Positions 1 through 7,798 of a stretch of DNA of 64,000 nt are shown piece by piece. The stretch comes from Pantanalinema sp. GBBB05 (lineage in GTDB: Bacteria > Cyanobacteriota > Cyanobacteriia > Leptolyngbyales > Leptolyngbyaceae). The notes under the pieces were generated by a model. The model made no database searches. It was not told where the DNA came from and saw only the letters and a list, made by a program, of their open reading frames with translations. The number at the start of each line of letters is the position of its first letter. Position 1 is the stretch's first letter. The DNA is taken from positions 111,622 to 175,621 of the forward strand of contig VRZD01000005.1 in assembly GCA_016743235.1 (NCBI GenBank), read 5' to 3'. The translations under genes and the position numbers were made by a program.

Positions 1-2
1 TA

Positions 3-1517
3 TTCGGGGTCGGGCGACAGGTGGAGTTTGACCTGAAGCAAAAGATTTTTGCTCATCTGCTGACTCTAGAACCACCTTATTTTGCAGCAAACACCGTCGG
101 TGACTTAATTAACCGTGCTACTAGCGATGTGGATAATATCCGGCGCTTGTTAGGGTTTGCAGTTCTCAGTCTAGCCAACGCGATTTTCACCTATGGGCTA
201 ACCCTGCCTGTGATGTTGCTGATCGACTGGAAGCTAAGTTTGCTTTCACTGTCGGTCTATCCAGTCATGCTAGTCCTAGTGCAGTTGTTCAGCGAGCGCT
301 TACGGGAACAACAACTGGCTGTTCAGGAAGAACTCTCGAATGTGAGTGAACTGATCCAAGAGGACATGAGTGGCATTGCCCTGGTAAAAATCTATGCCCA
401 GGAAGAAAATGAGCGTCATGCCTTCCGCCAATTAAATCAGCAATTGCTTGATGCCAATTTGGATCTGGCACTGACCCGAAATGTCTTATTTCCAATCCTA
501 CGCGGCTTATCTAGCGTCAGCTTGCTCGTGGTGCTCTGGCTGGGGTCCGGCTCCATCAGTCGGGGTGAAATTAGTATTGGTGACTTTATCGCCCTCCTGC
601 TTTATGTTGAACGGATGGCATTTCCGACCGCGTTACTCGGCTTTACGATTACGGCGTATCAACGGGGTGAAGTCAGTATCGATCGTATTGAAACCATCCT
701 GACGGTGGAACCGAAAATCCAGGATCAACCAGACGCGATCGGCTTGTTACCTAGAGAAGTGCAAGGCGAACTGGTCGCTCGGCGACTACATTTCACCTAT
801 CCGGCTCCGGGCATGACTTTTCCGCCGCCTGCTCTGGACGACCTCAACTTCGTGATTTTGCCCCAGGAAACTGTGGCGATTGTTGGACCGATCGGTTCGG
901 GTAAATCCACCCTGGCTAATGCCTTGCTGCGCTTACTTGATATTGCTCCCGGTCAACTTTGGCTCGATGGTCACGATATTACTCAGTTACGGTTGCATGA
1001 TCTACGATCAGCGATCGCCTATGTGCCCCAGGAAAGCTTTTTGTTCAGCACCACGATCGCCAATAACATTCGCTATGGCAGTCCCCAAGCCGATGAAACA
1101 GCGGTGATTCATGCCGCCAAGCAAGCCCAAATTCACAGTGAAATCCTCAATTTTCCGCAGCAATACCAAACGATCGTGGGAGAACGGGGCATTACGCTAT
1201 CCGGTGGTCAGCGGCAACGAACGGCTTTAGCCAGAGCATTACTGGTCGATGCCCCAATTTTGGTGCTAGACGATGCGTTATCGAGTGTAGATAATCAGAC
1301 GGCGACCGAGATTCTAAAGAATTTGTCAGCAGGTACCGATCGCAAAACGGTAATTTTCATCTCCCACCAAATGTCAGCGGCGGCAATGGCAGACCGGATC
1401 TTCGTCATGGAGCACGGCAGGATTGTCCAGTCCGGTAACCATGAGGTTTTGGTTACTCAACCCGGTCTATATCAAGAGTTGTGGCAACAACATCAGTTAG
1501 AAGCCGCGTTGGAGTAG
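3..1517 (+). CDS. ABC exporter half-transporter, N-terminus outside window
   Basis: This is an ATP-driven exporter subunit with a transmembrane domain fused to its nucleotide-binding domain. The frame is open to the left edge, so the protein is truncated. A GTG at 21 is only an internal codon, and about 90 residues with the first membrane helices are missing. Numbering from base 21, membrane segments lie near residues 45-95 and 155-215. Walker A (GPIGSGKST) is at 289-297, the LSGGQ signature at 393-397, Walker B ILVLD at 413-417 and the H-loop His at 449. The residue after Walker B is Asp instead of the usual catalytic Glu, as in MdlA-type and heterodimeric exporters that have one degenerate ATP site. 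A partner half-transporter may therefore exist upstream. The 3' end overlaps convergent cbiB by 21 bases. The substrate cannot be read from sequence. Confidence 0.9.
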   Translation, partial: FGVGRQVEFDLKQKIFAHLLTLEPPYFAANTVGDLINRATSDVDNIRRLLGFAVLSLANAIFTYGLTLPVMLLIDWKLSLLSLSVYPVMLVLVQLFSERLREQQLAVQEELSNVSELIQEDMSGIALVKIYAQEENERHAFRQLNQQLLDANLDLALTRNVLFPILRGLSSVSLLVVLWLGSGSISRGEISIGDFIALLLYVERMAFPTALLGFTITAYQRGEVSIDRIETILTVEPKIQDQPDAIGLLPREVQGELVARRLHFTYPAPGMTFPPPALDDLNFVILPQETVAIVGPIGSGKSTLANALLRLLDIAPGQLWLDGHDITQLRLHDLRSAIAYVPQESFLFSTTIANNIRYGSPQADETAVIHAAKQAQIHSEILNFPQQYQTIVGERGITLSGGQRQRTALARALLVDAPILVLDDALSSVDNQTATEILKNLSAGTDRKTVIFISHQMSAAAMADRIFVMEHGRIVQSGNHEVLVTQPGLYQELWQQHQLEAALE

Positions 1518-2483
1518 GGTGACGATCGCCCAACTACTACCAGCTATCCCTAACCACAATAAAAAATTCCAGCGAGTTAATTGGAGCGCTTGATAGATTT
1601 GCTTGGCAGTAATCGGTGCGATCGCATCTCCCAATAAGGGTTTTGGCTTGGCGACCCCTTTATACCAGTTCATGCCGCCCACCTGAACTCCCAAAATTGC
1701 CGCATAGGCACACTCACTCCAGCCAGAATTAGGACTGGGATCTTGAGGGGCATCGCGCCGACAAATCCGCCAAACCTGAAGTGGCTTGCCAGACAACAAC
1801 GCTAAGGTGAAGACGGTTAAGCGGCAGGGTATCCAGGTTAATAGATCATCGGTTTTGGCACTGAACCAGCCTAAGTGAGTATAAGGCTCGGCGCGATAGC
1901 CAACCATTGAATCGAGCGTACTCGCCGCTTTGTAAGCTAACGCCAGTGGTACACTTCCAACTCCTGGTAGTATCGCTCCCAATAGGGCATAGAACAAGGG
2001 AGCCATCACCCCATCAGTGGCGTTTTCGGTGACTGTTTCCAGGACTGCCCGCAAAATTTCGGCTTCCGACAATTGCTCCGTATCCCGACCGACATAGCGA
2101 CTCAGCCGCGATCGTGCCGCGATGAGATCGCCTGTCTGCAACGGCTGTAAGACATCTATCGCCGCATCCCGTAAACTCCGAGCCGCAAAACAGCTTGCCA
2201 GCAAAATCACTTCCATCAGGATGCCAAACCAGGGATAAATCCAGGTTGCCAGGGTCACGATCGCCCAACCCAGTACGCCACTGCCAATAATTAACCCTAG
2301 CCCTAATCCAACCCCAGCTAACCGTAACGCCCAAGGTTGTTTCCAGCTTTTTAAGCTCAGGTGCGTATAATTTGCGATCGTCCAACCCATACCTTGCACC
2401 GGATGCCACCAATCCCACGGATCACCAATGAGGTAATCTAACCCGGCTGCCAGTCCTAGCACGATCGCCTCACGCCCCACCAT
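1497..2483 (-). CDS. cbiB: Adenosylcobinamide-phosphate synthase CbiB/CobD
   Basis: This integral membrane enzyme of late cobalamin synthesis attaches the aminopropanol (phosphate) arm to adenosylcobyric acid. It has 328 residues, the normal family length. The N-terminus carries the family signature around residues 15-35 (LDYLIGDPWDWWHPVQGMG). Several hydrophobic helices follow, and the conserved internal block SRYVGRDTEQLSEAEI is near residue 125. It starts at ATG 2483. No other cob/cbi gene is adjacent, but a cobalamin riboswitch lies far away near 58.2 kb. The last 21 bases overlap the convergent ABC transporter gene, so the two transcripts share antisense 3' ends. Confidence 0.93.
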   Translation of the reverse strand: MVGREAIVLGLAAGLDYLIGDPWDWWHPVQGMGWTIANYTHLSLKSWKQPWALRLAGVGLGLGLIIGSGVLGWAIVTLATWIYPWFGILMEVILLASCFAARSLRDAAIDVLQPLQTGDLIAARSRLSRYVGRDTEQLSEAEILRAVLETVTENATDGVMAPLFYALLGAILPGVGSVPLALAYKAASTLDSMVGYRAEPYTHLGWFSAKTDDLLTWIPCRLTVFTLALLSGKPLQVWRICRRDAPQDPSPNSGWSECAYAAILGVQVGGMNWYKGVAKPKPLLGDAIAPITAKQIYQALQLTRWNFLLWLGIAGSSWAIVTLLQRGF

Positions 2484-2488
2484 ACTTA

Positions 2489-2550
2489 ACCTCCCTGATC
2501 CTCCCTATCTTCCTCATCGCCTCTAAACCCTTTTGAGGGGTCACACCCCT
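2489..2550. repeat. Pyrimidine-rich microsatellite patch plus short hairpin
   Basis: Bases 2489-2520 are a run of CTCCCTATCTTCCTCATC-type units. This is the pyrimidine strand of the purine-rich element seen at 3063, 42430, 49165, 49695, 51625 and 60831. It is followed by a 6-bp inverted repeat (AGGGGT, spacer CAC, ACCCCT) near 2535-2550. It lies between divergent cbiB and the Trypco1 gene. A further run of the same kind sits after 3062. Confidence 0.5.
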
Positions 2551-2615
2551 GATTCTCCCTGCTAATTCCGGGGAACACTGAAAACGCATCTACTTTATCG
2601 CGAGAGGAAATTACT

Positions 2616-3062
2616 GTGGCAAAGCTGGTTCCTGTCCAACTCGACAATGGCATGATTCTCTATATTGAAGGGCAAGAGGACACCGAAACGGAATCGTTAC
2701 GGACTACTCCAGTTCCAGGGGGGGAAGAAGAACAGGGGCGCACCCGCAAAGGGCTCGGTGATCTGACAAATTCAATCAAAGCGACGCCTGCCCAATCGAT
2801 GGAAATGGTACAGAACACCATCCGAACCTACACTCACTATTGCCTGAATGCCTTCAAAAATGTTTCCACGGTGAATGTGGATGAAGTCACTTTAGAGTTT
2901 GGGGTGAATATCAGTGCTGACGCCGGGATTCCCTATATTGCCAGTGGCAAAGCCCAAAGTAACTTAAAGATTACCGTCAAGTGTTCCTATCCCAAACCGG
3001 AGGCAAGCGAGTCAGCCACGAATGGGCAAACTGCTAACGGACAACTGCCGATCGCCCAATAA
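2616..3062 (+). CDS. Trypco1 (CU044_2847-type) domain protein
   Basis: This 148-residue protein starts at GTG 2616 with a purine-rich ribosome site (GAGAGGA) 7 bases upstream. It begins with MAKLVPVQLDNGMILYIE, a short beta strand region, then a charged linker, then a helix (about residues 45-80). A beta-rich half (85-130) with VTLEFGVNISADAG follows, and the last 20 residues are low complexity. This pattern matches the trypsin-co-occurring domain 1 family, which is often found as a partner or effector-associated domain with trypsin-like proteins in predicted conflict or signalling systems. No protease gene is adjacent here. The family assignment is from memory of the motif pattern, and the molecular role is unknown. 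Confidence 0.65.
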   Translation: MAKLVPVQLDNGMILYIEGQEDTETESLRTTPVPGGEEEQGRTRKGLGDLTNSIKATPAQSMEMVQNTIRTYTHYCLNAFKNVSTVNVDEVTLEFGVNISADAGIPYIASGKAQSNLKITVKCSYPKPEASESATNGQTANGQLPIAQ

Positions 3063-3099
3063 TTCCCTGATCTTCCTGACCTCCCCATCCCCATTCTCC

Positions 3100-3543
3100 T
3101 CACACCACAAAACTAGACTCTTGCCCCTGCGCCGCTTGCCAACTGCGAGCATCGTAATAGAGGTCTTCTAGAGAAATGCTGTAGAGTGCTTCTCTCAGCT
3201 TCTGGTGCAACCGATTCCACAGCATAAATGTGACCCAATCTTCGGATTGTTGCATGTCAGGAGTATGGTGGGGCAAAGGCTCCACCTCTTCCCCCACTGC
3301 TTCTAAAATTTGCCCCAGCGATATTTGGGCAGGCGATCGGGCAAGCTGATACCCCCCTTGCACCCCGCGCAACGATCGCACCAGTCCAGCCCGCCGCATG
3401 TCCATTAATAGTTTTTCCAGATAGGGGGCAGGCAGGTCTTGCCGCTGAGCGATCGCCTTAACAGAGGCAGGACCATAGTTGGCTTGCAGGCTGAGATCGA
3501 GTAGCGCTTTAACGCTGTAATGACCCCGAGTCGTGAGTTTCAT
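3100..3543 (-). CDS. Rrf2-family transcriptional regulator
   Basis: This 147-residue winged-helix DNA-binding protein starts with the typical MKLTTRGHYSVKALLDL. The recognition region ISL/KAIAQRQDLPAPYLEKLL is around residues 28-48 and the wing GVQGGYQLARSP around 58-70. IscR and NsrR bind an Fe-S cluster through three cysteines near residue 90-105. This protein has no cysteine at all, so direct Fe-S sensing by that mechanism is excluded. It is more like the cyanobacterial Rrf2 proteins without cluster ligands. It is divergent from the gene at 3715. The shared 171-base intergenic region carries a tandem palindrome (3596-3616) that could be its operator. Confidence 0.9.
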   Translation of the reverse strand: MKLTTRGHYSVKALLDLSLQANYGPASVKAIAQRQDLPAPYLEKLLMDMRRAGLVRSLRGVQGGYQLARSPAQISLGQILEAVGEEVEPLPHHTPDMQQSEDWVTFMLWNRLHQKLREALYSISLEDLYYDARSWQAAQGQESSFVV

Positions 3544-3595
3544 AAGAACCGTAACACATTGTTGAGTATTGACTCCGGAAATACGAAGTTTTACT

Positions 3596-3616
3596 AACTT
3601 TAGTTGAACTTAAGTT
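3596..3616. promoter_or_regulatory. Candidate tandem palindromic operator
   Basis: Two near-identical 10-base palindromes lie one base apart: AACTTTAGTT (3596-3605) and AACTTAAGTT (3607-3616), the second perfect. They lie in the divergent region between the Rrf2 regulator (start 3543) and the gene at 3715. That position suits an autoregulatory operator. This is inference, and no binding consensus is known for this regulator. Confidence 0.35.
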
Positions 3617-3714
3617 TCCAATATCGAATACTTATATCCAATTTAGACGCAGCAGTAGTGTCATTGTCCATCCACCTGCCCAATATTGCCGTCGAAAGCA
3701 TTTGAGACACTAGC

Positions 3715-4155
3715 ATGAACCAGTCGTTTTCCCTGTCCTTAGTAACCCGTTATCGTTTAGACGACGAACTACCGTGGCTAGAAGGCATTGATCCTAGCCG
3801 CCATTATTGGATCGCGGTCAATAGCGATCGTGCCCAAATTGTGGCTATTCCCGGTCTAGCTACCGCTTCATTCACCCAGTTTCGGGCAACAATTCTGAAC
3901 TTCCGCGCGATGCAACCGGGAGATCAAATGACGATTACGCGCCCGGCAGCACACTGTACGATCCACTGCATTAGTCAGAACTGCTTTGCGATCGCCACTG
4001 AAATTAATCACGCCCCAGTTTGGCACTTGTTTGATCAAGAGACCTTAGAAAGTTTGTTAATGACCAGCCATCCTGACTGGCAATGCTCGCCTCAGGATAT
4101 TGATCTCGGTCGCCGGATGCTAATGCGTTCCTGGCAACAGGTTGCTGCCGCCTAA
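3715..4155 (+). CDS. Conserved-looking hypothetical protein
   Basis: This 146-residue soluble protein starts at ATG 3715. It has no signal peptide and no membrane segment. Features are a beta-rich centre (ILNFRAMQPGDQMTITRP near 60-80), three cysteines between residues 80 and 95, and a helical C-terminus with DIDLGRRMLMRSWQQ. I do not recognise the family. It is divergent from the Rrf2 regulator and so may be its target. Its stop lies 11 bases from the end of the convergent CTDH gene, and no terminator is seen between them. Confidence 0.7.
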   Translation: MNQSFSLSLVTRYRLDDELPWLEGIDPSRHYWIAVNSDRAQIVAIPGLATASFTQFRATILNFRAMQPGDQMTITRPAAHCTIHCISQNCFAIATEINHAPVWHLFDQETLESLLMTSHPDWQCSPQDIDLGRRMLMRSWQQVAAA

Positions 4156-4166
4156 GCGGTCTGGAT

Positions 4167-4601
4167 TTAGCGGCGAAATTTCACTAGTTCTTGGAGAGAA
4201 GCCAGTAGCTTCACACGCACTAAAAAGAGTTCTTGCCAGGGGCTTAAAATCATCGTCCAGGAAACATTGACCGTAAATAAAGCGGTTTGTACGTTTCCAG
4301 CAATTTCAAATTCCGTGCAACCGTTGTCTAAGGCTTGCTGCTTACCCCACTGAGGTCGCAGAATTAAACCCTGAGCTTCTTTAACTAAATAGTTTGCGAT
4401 CGCGTCTCGTCCGACAATTTGCCCTTCAAACGGGGGCTGTAAGGCGCCATCCTCAGCAAACAATTCGCTAGCAGCCTGGAATTCTCCGCCATTCAGTAAT
4501 TCAAAATAGCGCTGGATTACAGGTTCGTTAATCCCTTCAATCACTGGGTTGACACCGGTTGCAGACGCGATCGTAGATGACTGTGGGCTAGGATGCTGCA
4601 T
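4167..4601 (-). CDS. OCP C-terminal-domain homologue (CTDH)
   Basis: This small carotenoid carrier or regulator has the NTF2-like fold of the C-terminal half of the orange carotenoid protein. Across about 120 residues it follows the OCP domain: GINEPVIQRYFELLN at 23-37, FAEDGALQPPF at 48-58, GNVQT at 102-106, LLASLQELVKF at the end. The ketocarotenoid-binding Tyr (OCP Y201) appears as Y32 and a Trp is at 115. The position of the OCP salt-bridge Glu (PERG motif) reads PQWG here, so Glu is replaced by Gln84. There is a single cysteine, C95, and CTDH dimers in Anabaena are known to be controlled by a disulfide. The start at 4601 has an AGAGGAG ribosome site. It lies 125 bases downstream of the HCP gene on the same strand, with a terminator between them. 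Confidence 0.92.
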   Translation of the reverse strand: MQHPSPQSSTIASATGVNPVIEGINEPVIQRYFELLNGGEFQAASELFAEDGALQPPFEGQIVGRDAIANYLVKEAQGLILRPQWGKQQALDNGCTEFEIAGNVQTALFTVNVSWTMILSPWQELFLVRVKLLASLQELVKFRR

Positions 4602-4624
4602 AACTCCTCTGGAGATGAACCAAT

Positions 4625-4656
4625 AAAAAAGGGAAGTAAGCCATCACCCACTTCCC
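4625..4656 (-). terminator. Intrinsic terminator between HCP and CTDH genes
   Basis: Read on the minus strand, GGGAAGT (4650-4656) and ACTTCCC (4631-4637) form a 7-bp stem with a 12-base loop. It is followed at once by six T residues (4625-4630) and ATT. It sits after the HCP stop and before the CTDH start. Most HCP transcripts would therefore stop here, with CTDH made by read-through or from its own promoter. Confidence 0.8.
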
Positions 4657-4726
4657 TAATGGATTCCGCATAGTTCATGGAACTAGAGTGAATGGGAGAT
4701 GGATCAGGAGATTCCTGATCCCTTCG

Positions 4727-5236
4727 TTAGCAGGCTAACGGGTCAACTCCCATGCCGACGACTACATTCCGGAGGATTGTGATCTGTTGACCACGATCGA
4801 GCAGTTTTAAGTCAACCAGCGCTTTATCTGCCTCCGTAGAGAGGCGATAGTCTGAAGGCATCGGAATGACGGTTCCTTGAGTCATCCACTCAGCCAACTG
4901 ATACCAAAATGCCAGCTTGGTGTTAGCACTCAAAACACCATAGGCGCGGGTAGCGGCATTGCTAACCCGATTCACCAGATCCCGCATGAATTGAAGCTGC
5001 TCGGTGTAGGACATCTGCTGCACTTGGTTCAGTAAGCCCTCAGCTAACTGAAGCCGCGCTGCCCCTGGAGCTGCTGCGGTAATTGCCTTGCCTAATTCAG
5101 TGTAGATATACCAAAGCAACGCTAATTGCTCATCAGTATTGAGGCGCTTGATACGATCGGTGACAGTGAAGACCGGATTCGCTGCGGCGGTTGCCGTCAA
5201 ATAAGGATTGGTAAACCGATCAGTTGTGAAGGTCAT
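4727..5236 (-). CDS. Helical carotenoid protein (OCP N-terminal-domain homologue)
   Basis: This 169-residue all-helical carotenoid-binding protein corresponds to OCP residues 1-165. HCPs quench singlet oxygen, and some clades quench phycobilisomes. Numbered with a +1 offset to OCP, the carotenoid-contacting residues are present: W42 and Y45 (OCP W41, Y44) in LLWYIYTELGK, and W111 (OCP W110) in LAFWYQLAEW. R156 in TILRNVV corresponds to OCP R155, which contacts phycobilisome and CTD. The sequence ends in GVDPLAC, where the OCP linker would begin, so it is a natural single-domain protein and not a broken OCP. The start at 5236 follows AAGGAGAG. CTDH lies just downstream, and CTDH can pass carotenoid to HCP. 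The clade (HCP1-9) cannot be fixed by eye. Confidence 0.93.
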   Translation of the reverse strand: MTFTTDRFTNPYLTATAAANPVFTVTDRIKRLNTDEQLALLWYIYTELGKAITAAAPGAARLQLAEGLLNQVQQMSYTEQLQFMRDLVNRVSNAATRAYGVLSANTKLAFWYQLAEWMTQGTVIPMPSDYRLSTEADKALVDLKLLDRGQQITILRNVVVGMGVDPLAC

Positions 5237-5455
5237 AAGCTCTCCTTAAAACTAGATACGTGACTCAACTCGTTCACTAGATGGTGTCAAAATCGGCAGA
5301 AGTGGCGGTAATGCTTGCCATCCGTTGGACTTGAGCATTGCGGCTTGCCTATTGATTGAACGCCGGAGGGGTTAACGCTCCACATCAGCCAGTATGCAAC
5401 ATTTATTTACAAATTGGCAATAAAACTTTACAAGTACCTCGACTAATTTTTCTCT

Positions 5456-6427
5456 ATGGATGAATTCTCTTCTGAGCGTGAGTTTGATCCGTCAGCAATG
5501 ACCCTAGCGATTCGGCAAAAAACTCTAGAGCTAGGATTTCATAAAGTTGGGATTGCTGCCGTAGACGATCGCAATCTGCCCACCGTAGACGCGTTACAAC
5601 GTTGGTTGGCTCAGGGCTACCATGCCGATATGACCTGGATGACCAATCCCAAGCGGCAAGACATCCGGCAAGTGATGCCAGGGGTGCGATCGGTGATCTG
5701 CGTAGCGTTGAATTATTACAGTCCAGAGCAACGTCCGGCAGGGGCGGAGTATGCCAAGATTGCACGTTATGGCTGGGGACGCGATTATCACAAAGTTCTC
5801 CATAAGAAACTCAAAGCGTTAACACTCTGGCTCCAGGATCAGGAAGAGAACATTCAGGCTCGTTACTATGCCGACACTGGACCTGTACCCGATAAAGTTT
5901 GGGCAGAACGGGCAGGCATCGGCTGGATCGCCAAAAACGGGAATTTGATTACCCGAGACTATGGCTCCTGGGTATTTCTGGGAGAAGTGTTAACAAATTT
6001 AGAGTTAATTCCCGATCGTCCTCATACTGCCCACTGCGGCACCTGTACTCGCTGTATGGAAGCCTGCCCAACTGGAGCTATCCCCTCTCCTACAGTAGTA
6101 GATGCCAATCGCTGTATTGCTTATCACACGATCGAGAATCGGGCAGACACTTTACCAGCAACGTTAGATTTACAGGGTTGGGTAGCAGGGTGTGATATTT
6201 GTCAAGATGTCTGCCCCTGGAATCAGCGATTTGCTCAACCAACTGATATCCTTGAGTTCCAGCCGTATTCTGGCAATATTGCCCCCACCTTGGCTGCACT
6301 GAGTCAACTCTCGGAAGCTGACTATGAGCAACGGTTTCCGGCTTCAGCCCTGCGACGAATCAAAGCCTGGATGTGGCGGCGAAATGCTCAGGCAAATTTA
6401 TCTGCACAATCTCAGCAGAATTCTTAA
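5456..6427 (+). CDS. queG: Epoxyqueuosine reductase QueG
   Basis: This cobalamin-dependent iron-sulfur enzyme reduces epoxyqueuosine to queuosine at tRNA position 34. The 323-residue protein has the N-terminal domain (DUF1730 type) and the catalytic Asp in [11 protein letters not shown] (D140). A ferredoxin-like [4Fe-4S] motif has C194, C197, C200 and C204, and the second cluster uses C220, C246, C249 and C253 ([11 protein letters not shown]). It lacks the C-terminal HEAT extension of longer relatives. The ATG at 5456 fits the family start. It is divergent from the HCP gene across 219 bases. Its need for B12 links it functionally to cbiB nearby. Confidence 0.95.
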   Translation: MDEFSSEREFDPSAMTLAIRQKTLELGFHKVGIAAVDDRNLPTVDALQRWLAQGYHADMTWMTNPKRQDIRQVMPGVRSVICVALNYYSPEQRPAGAEYAKIARYGWGRDYHKVLHKKLKALTLWLQDQEENIQARYYADTGPVPDKVWAERAGIGWIAKNGNLITRDYGSWVFLGEVLTNLELIPDRPHTAHCGTCTRCMEACPTGAIPSPTVVDANRCIAYHTIENRADTLPATLDLQGWVAGCDICQDVCPWNQRFAQPTDILEFQPYSGNIAPTLAALSQLSEADYEQRFPASALRRIKAWMWRRNAQANLSAQSQQNS

Positions 6428-6528
6428 GAAAAAATGAATTTATGAAGAAAAACCTAGAAACTTGTTACATCCCTTAACAAGTAGATTATCTTAGATTTAA
6501 GTAGTTTTAAGCGGAGCCTCTGGGTGTT

Positions 6529-7239
6529 ATGTCTCAACCCTGCCTCCTTCACCAGGCTGATGTTACCCTCCAGCAACTCATGGCGGAAAATGCCGAGTTA
6601 CAAAAATATTTAGCCGCCCAGAAGAAGGTGATTGCTTCCTTAGAGCGGCGGGTGGGGCGATCGCTCGATAGCCTGGGAGTTCATGTGGAGCATTTGACTG
6701 AACCCACGCTCGCGACCTCGACCTGGCAGCAGCATCTCAGTTCTGTACAGAGCGAAGTGGACTCTCTCTGTGATCTGTTGGCAGACACCATGTTGCTACA
6801 AAAACTAGAGGCAGGTAAGGTCGAGATCACTCTAGAAGCATTGAATCTACAACCACTGTTAGCCTGTGTAAGTCGCCATTTACTTGAACCTAGAGACGGG
6901 AGCCAGGTGCGGCTACTCTGTGAGGTCAGTTCCCACTTACCGTTAGCATTAGCAGATCAAGAGTTAACGGAAGCGGTGCTACTGGATCTATTGGCAAGAG
7001 GCTTACGATACTCTGATCCTCAGAGTTCAGTGATTTTAGGGGCAGACGCTGATGGTGAATGGGTTCATCTCAAGGTGACGGCACAACGATTTGCTCCTCC
7101 CGGAAATCGCGAGTTTGCGACTGAAATTGCCTTATGCTGTCGCCGGATTGAAGTACAACGGGGCAAGATTGCTTGCCAACCCAGACCTGATGGGCTGCAA
7201 ACAGTCACAATTTCATTTCCTATCACCTCGGTACATTAA
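6529..7239 (+). CDS. Degenerate sensor-kinase-like protein
   Basis: This 236-residue cytoplasmic protein begins with a coiled coil (residues 14-45, LMAENAELQKYL...LERRVG). A dimerization-like helical pair follows, with DLLADTMLLQKLEAGKVEI at about 83-101, as seen after the H-box of histidine kinases. Last comes a reduced ATPase-like fold (105-234). The expected phospho-acceptor His-Glu pair is not present in the first helix, where RSLDSLGVHVEHL has no H-E-L/I-K/R-T/N-P motif. The N-box and the DxGxG motif are also missing (LLDLLARGLRYS, then GADADGEWVHLKV). I read it as a catalytically dead kinase, possibly a scaffold or decoy in a two-component pathway. No response regulator is adjacent. A strong bidirectional terminator follows at 7325. 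Confidence 0.65.
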   Translation: MSQPCLLHQADVTLQQLMAENAELQKYLAAQKKVIASLERRVGRSLDSLGVHVEHLTEPTLATSTWQQHLSSVQSEVDSLCDLLADTMLLQKLEAGKVEITLEALNLQPLLACVSRHLLEPRDGSQVRLLCEVSSHLPLALADQELTEAVLLDLLARGLRYSDPQSSVILGADADGEWVHLKVTAQRFAPPGNREFATEIALCCRRIEVQRGKIACQPRPDGLQTVTISFPITSVH

Positions 7240-7324
7240 AGAGTTTTTCTCCGGAGAGCTAAAGTCTACTCTCTCTAGTTTGAGATTAGAGATGCATTGA
7301 ATGAATGAATGTTTTTTAAATCAC

Positions 7325-7365
7325 AAAGTATCTGCATTGTTCTGATTTGCAGATACTTTTTTATT
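7325..7365. terminator. Strong intrinsic terminator
   Basis: A perfect 12-bp inverted repeat, AAAGTATCTGCA (7325-7336) with TGCAGATACTTT (7348-7359), has an 11-base loop and ends in a T-rich tail (TTTATT). It ends the transcript of the kinase-like gene. Confidence 0.85.
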
Positions 7366-7798
7366 GGTGTTGATTAGCTATAAATGGTCTGAAAATTAAG
7401 AATAGCTAAATTTTCGGTCTAGCTTTTCAGGCGATTAGTGAGTTTAAGGTAATGCTTAATTTTTAATCTAGATAAAGCGTTATGGCTTTTTCTAGACAAG
7501 GCTTTCGAGTAGTTATCCTGATAGAGGATGACAGCGAACCTACCATAGAACTAACACGATCGCTGCCCTAAACCAGCCAAGTTGACTTCTATCTATAGGG
7601 GATTGTATTGCGTGGGAAAATCACCTTTTCTATTAAGAAACCCTGATGGTTTTTTCTAAATAACGAGAATTCCCTTAAGGTAAGCACAATTGAATCGTTG
7701 GCAACAGTTCAGCTTAGAAGCACAAGTTTACGATCACTCTGAAATCTGACTCGCTACATTGAGCTTACGGTCAACCTTGAAAGCAAAATGGTGAATTT
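7366..7798 (+). other. Long AT-rich leader region of xfp
   Basis: About 430 bases lie between the terminator and the xfp start. No ORF, tRNA or strong hairpin was found. It presumably holds the xfp promoter and a long 5' UTR, but no convincing -10/-35 pair stands out. The ribosome site before the ATG at 7799 is weak. Confidence 0.4.
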
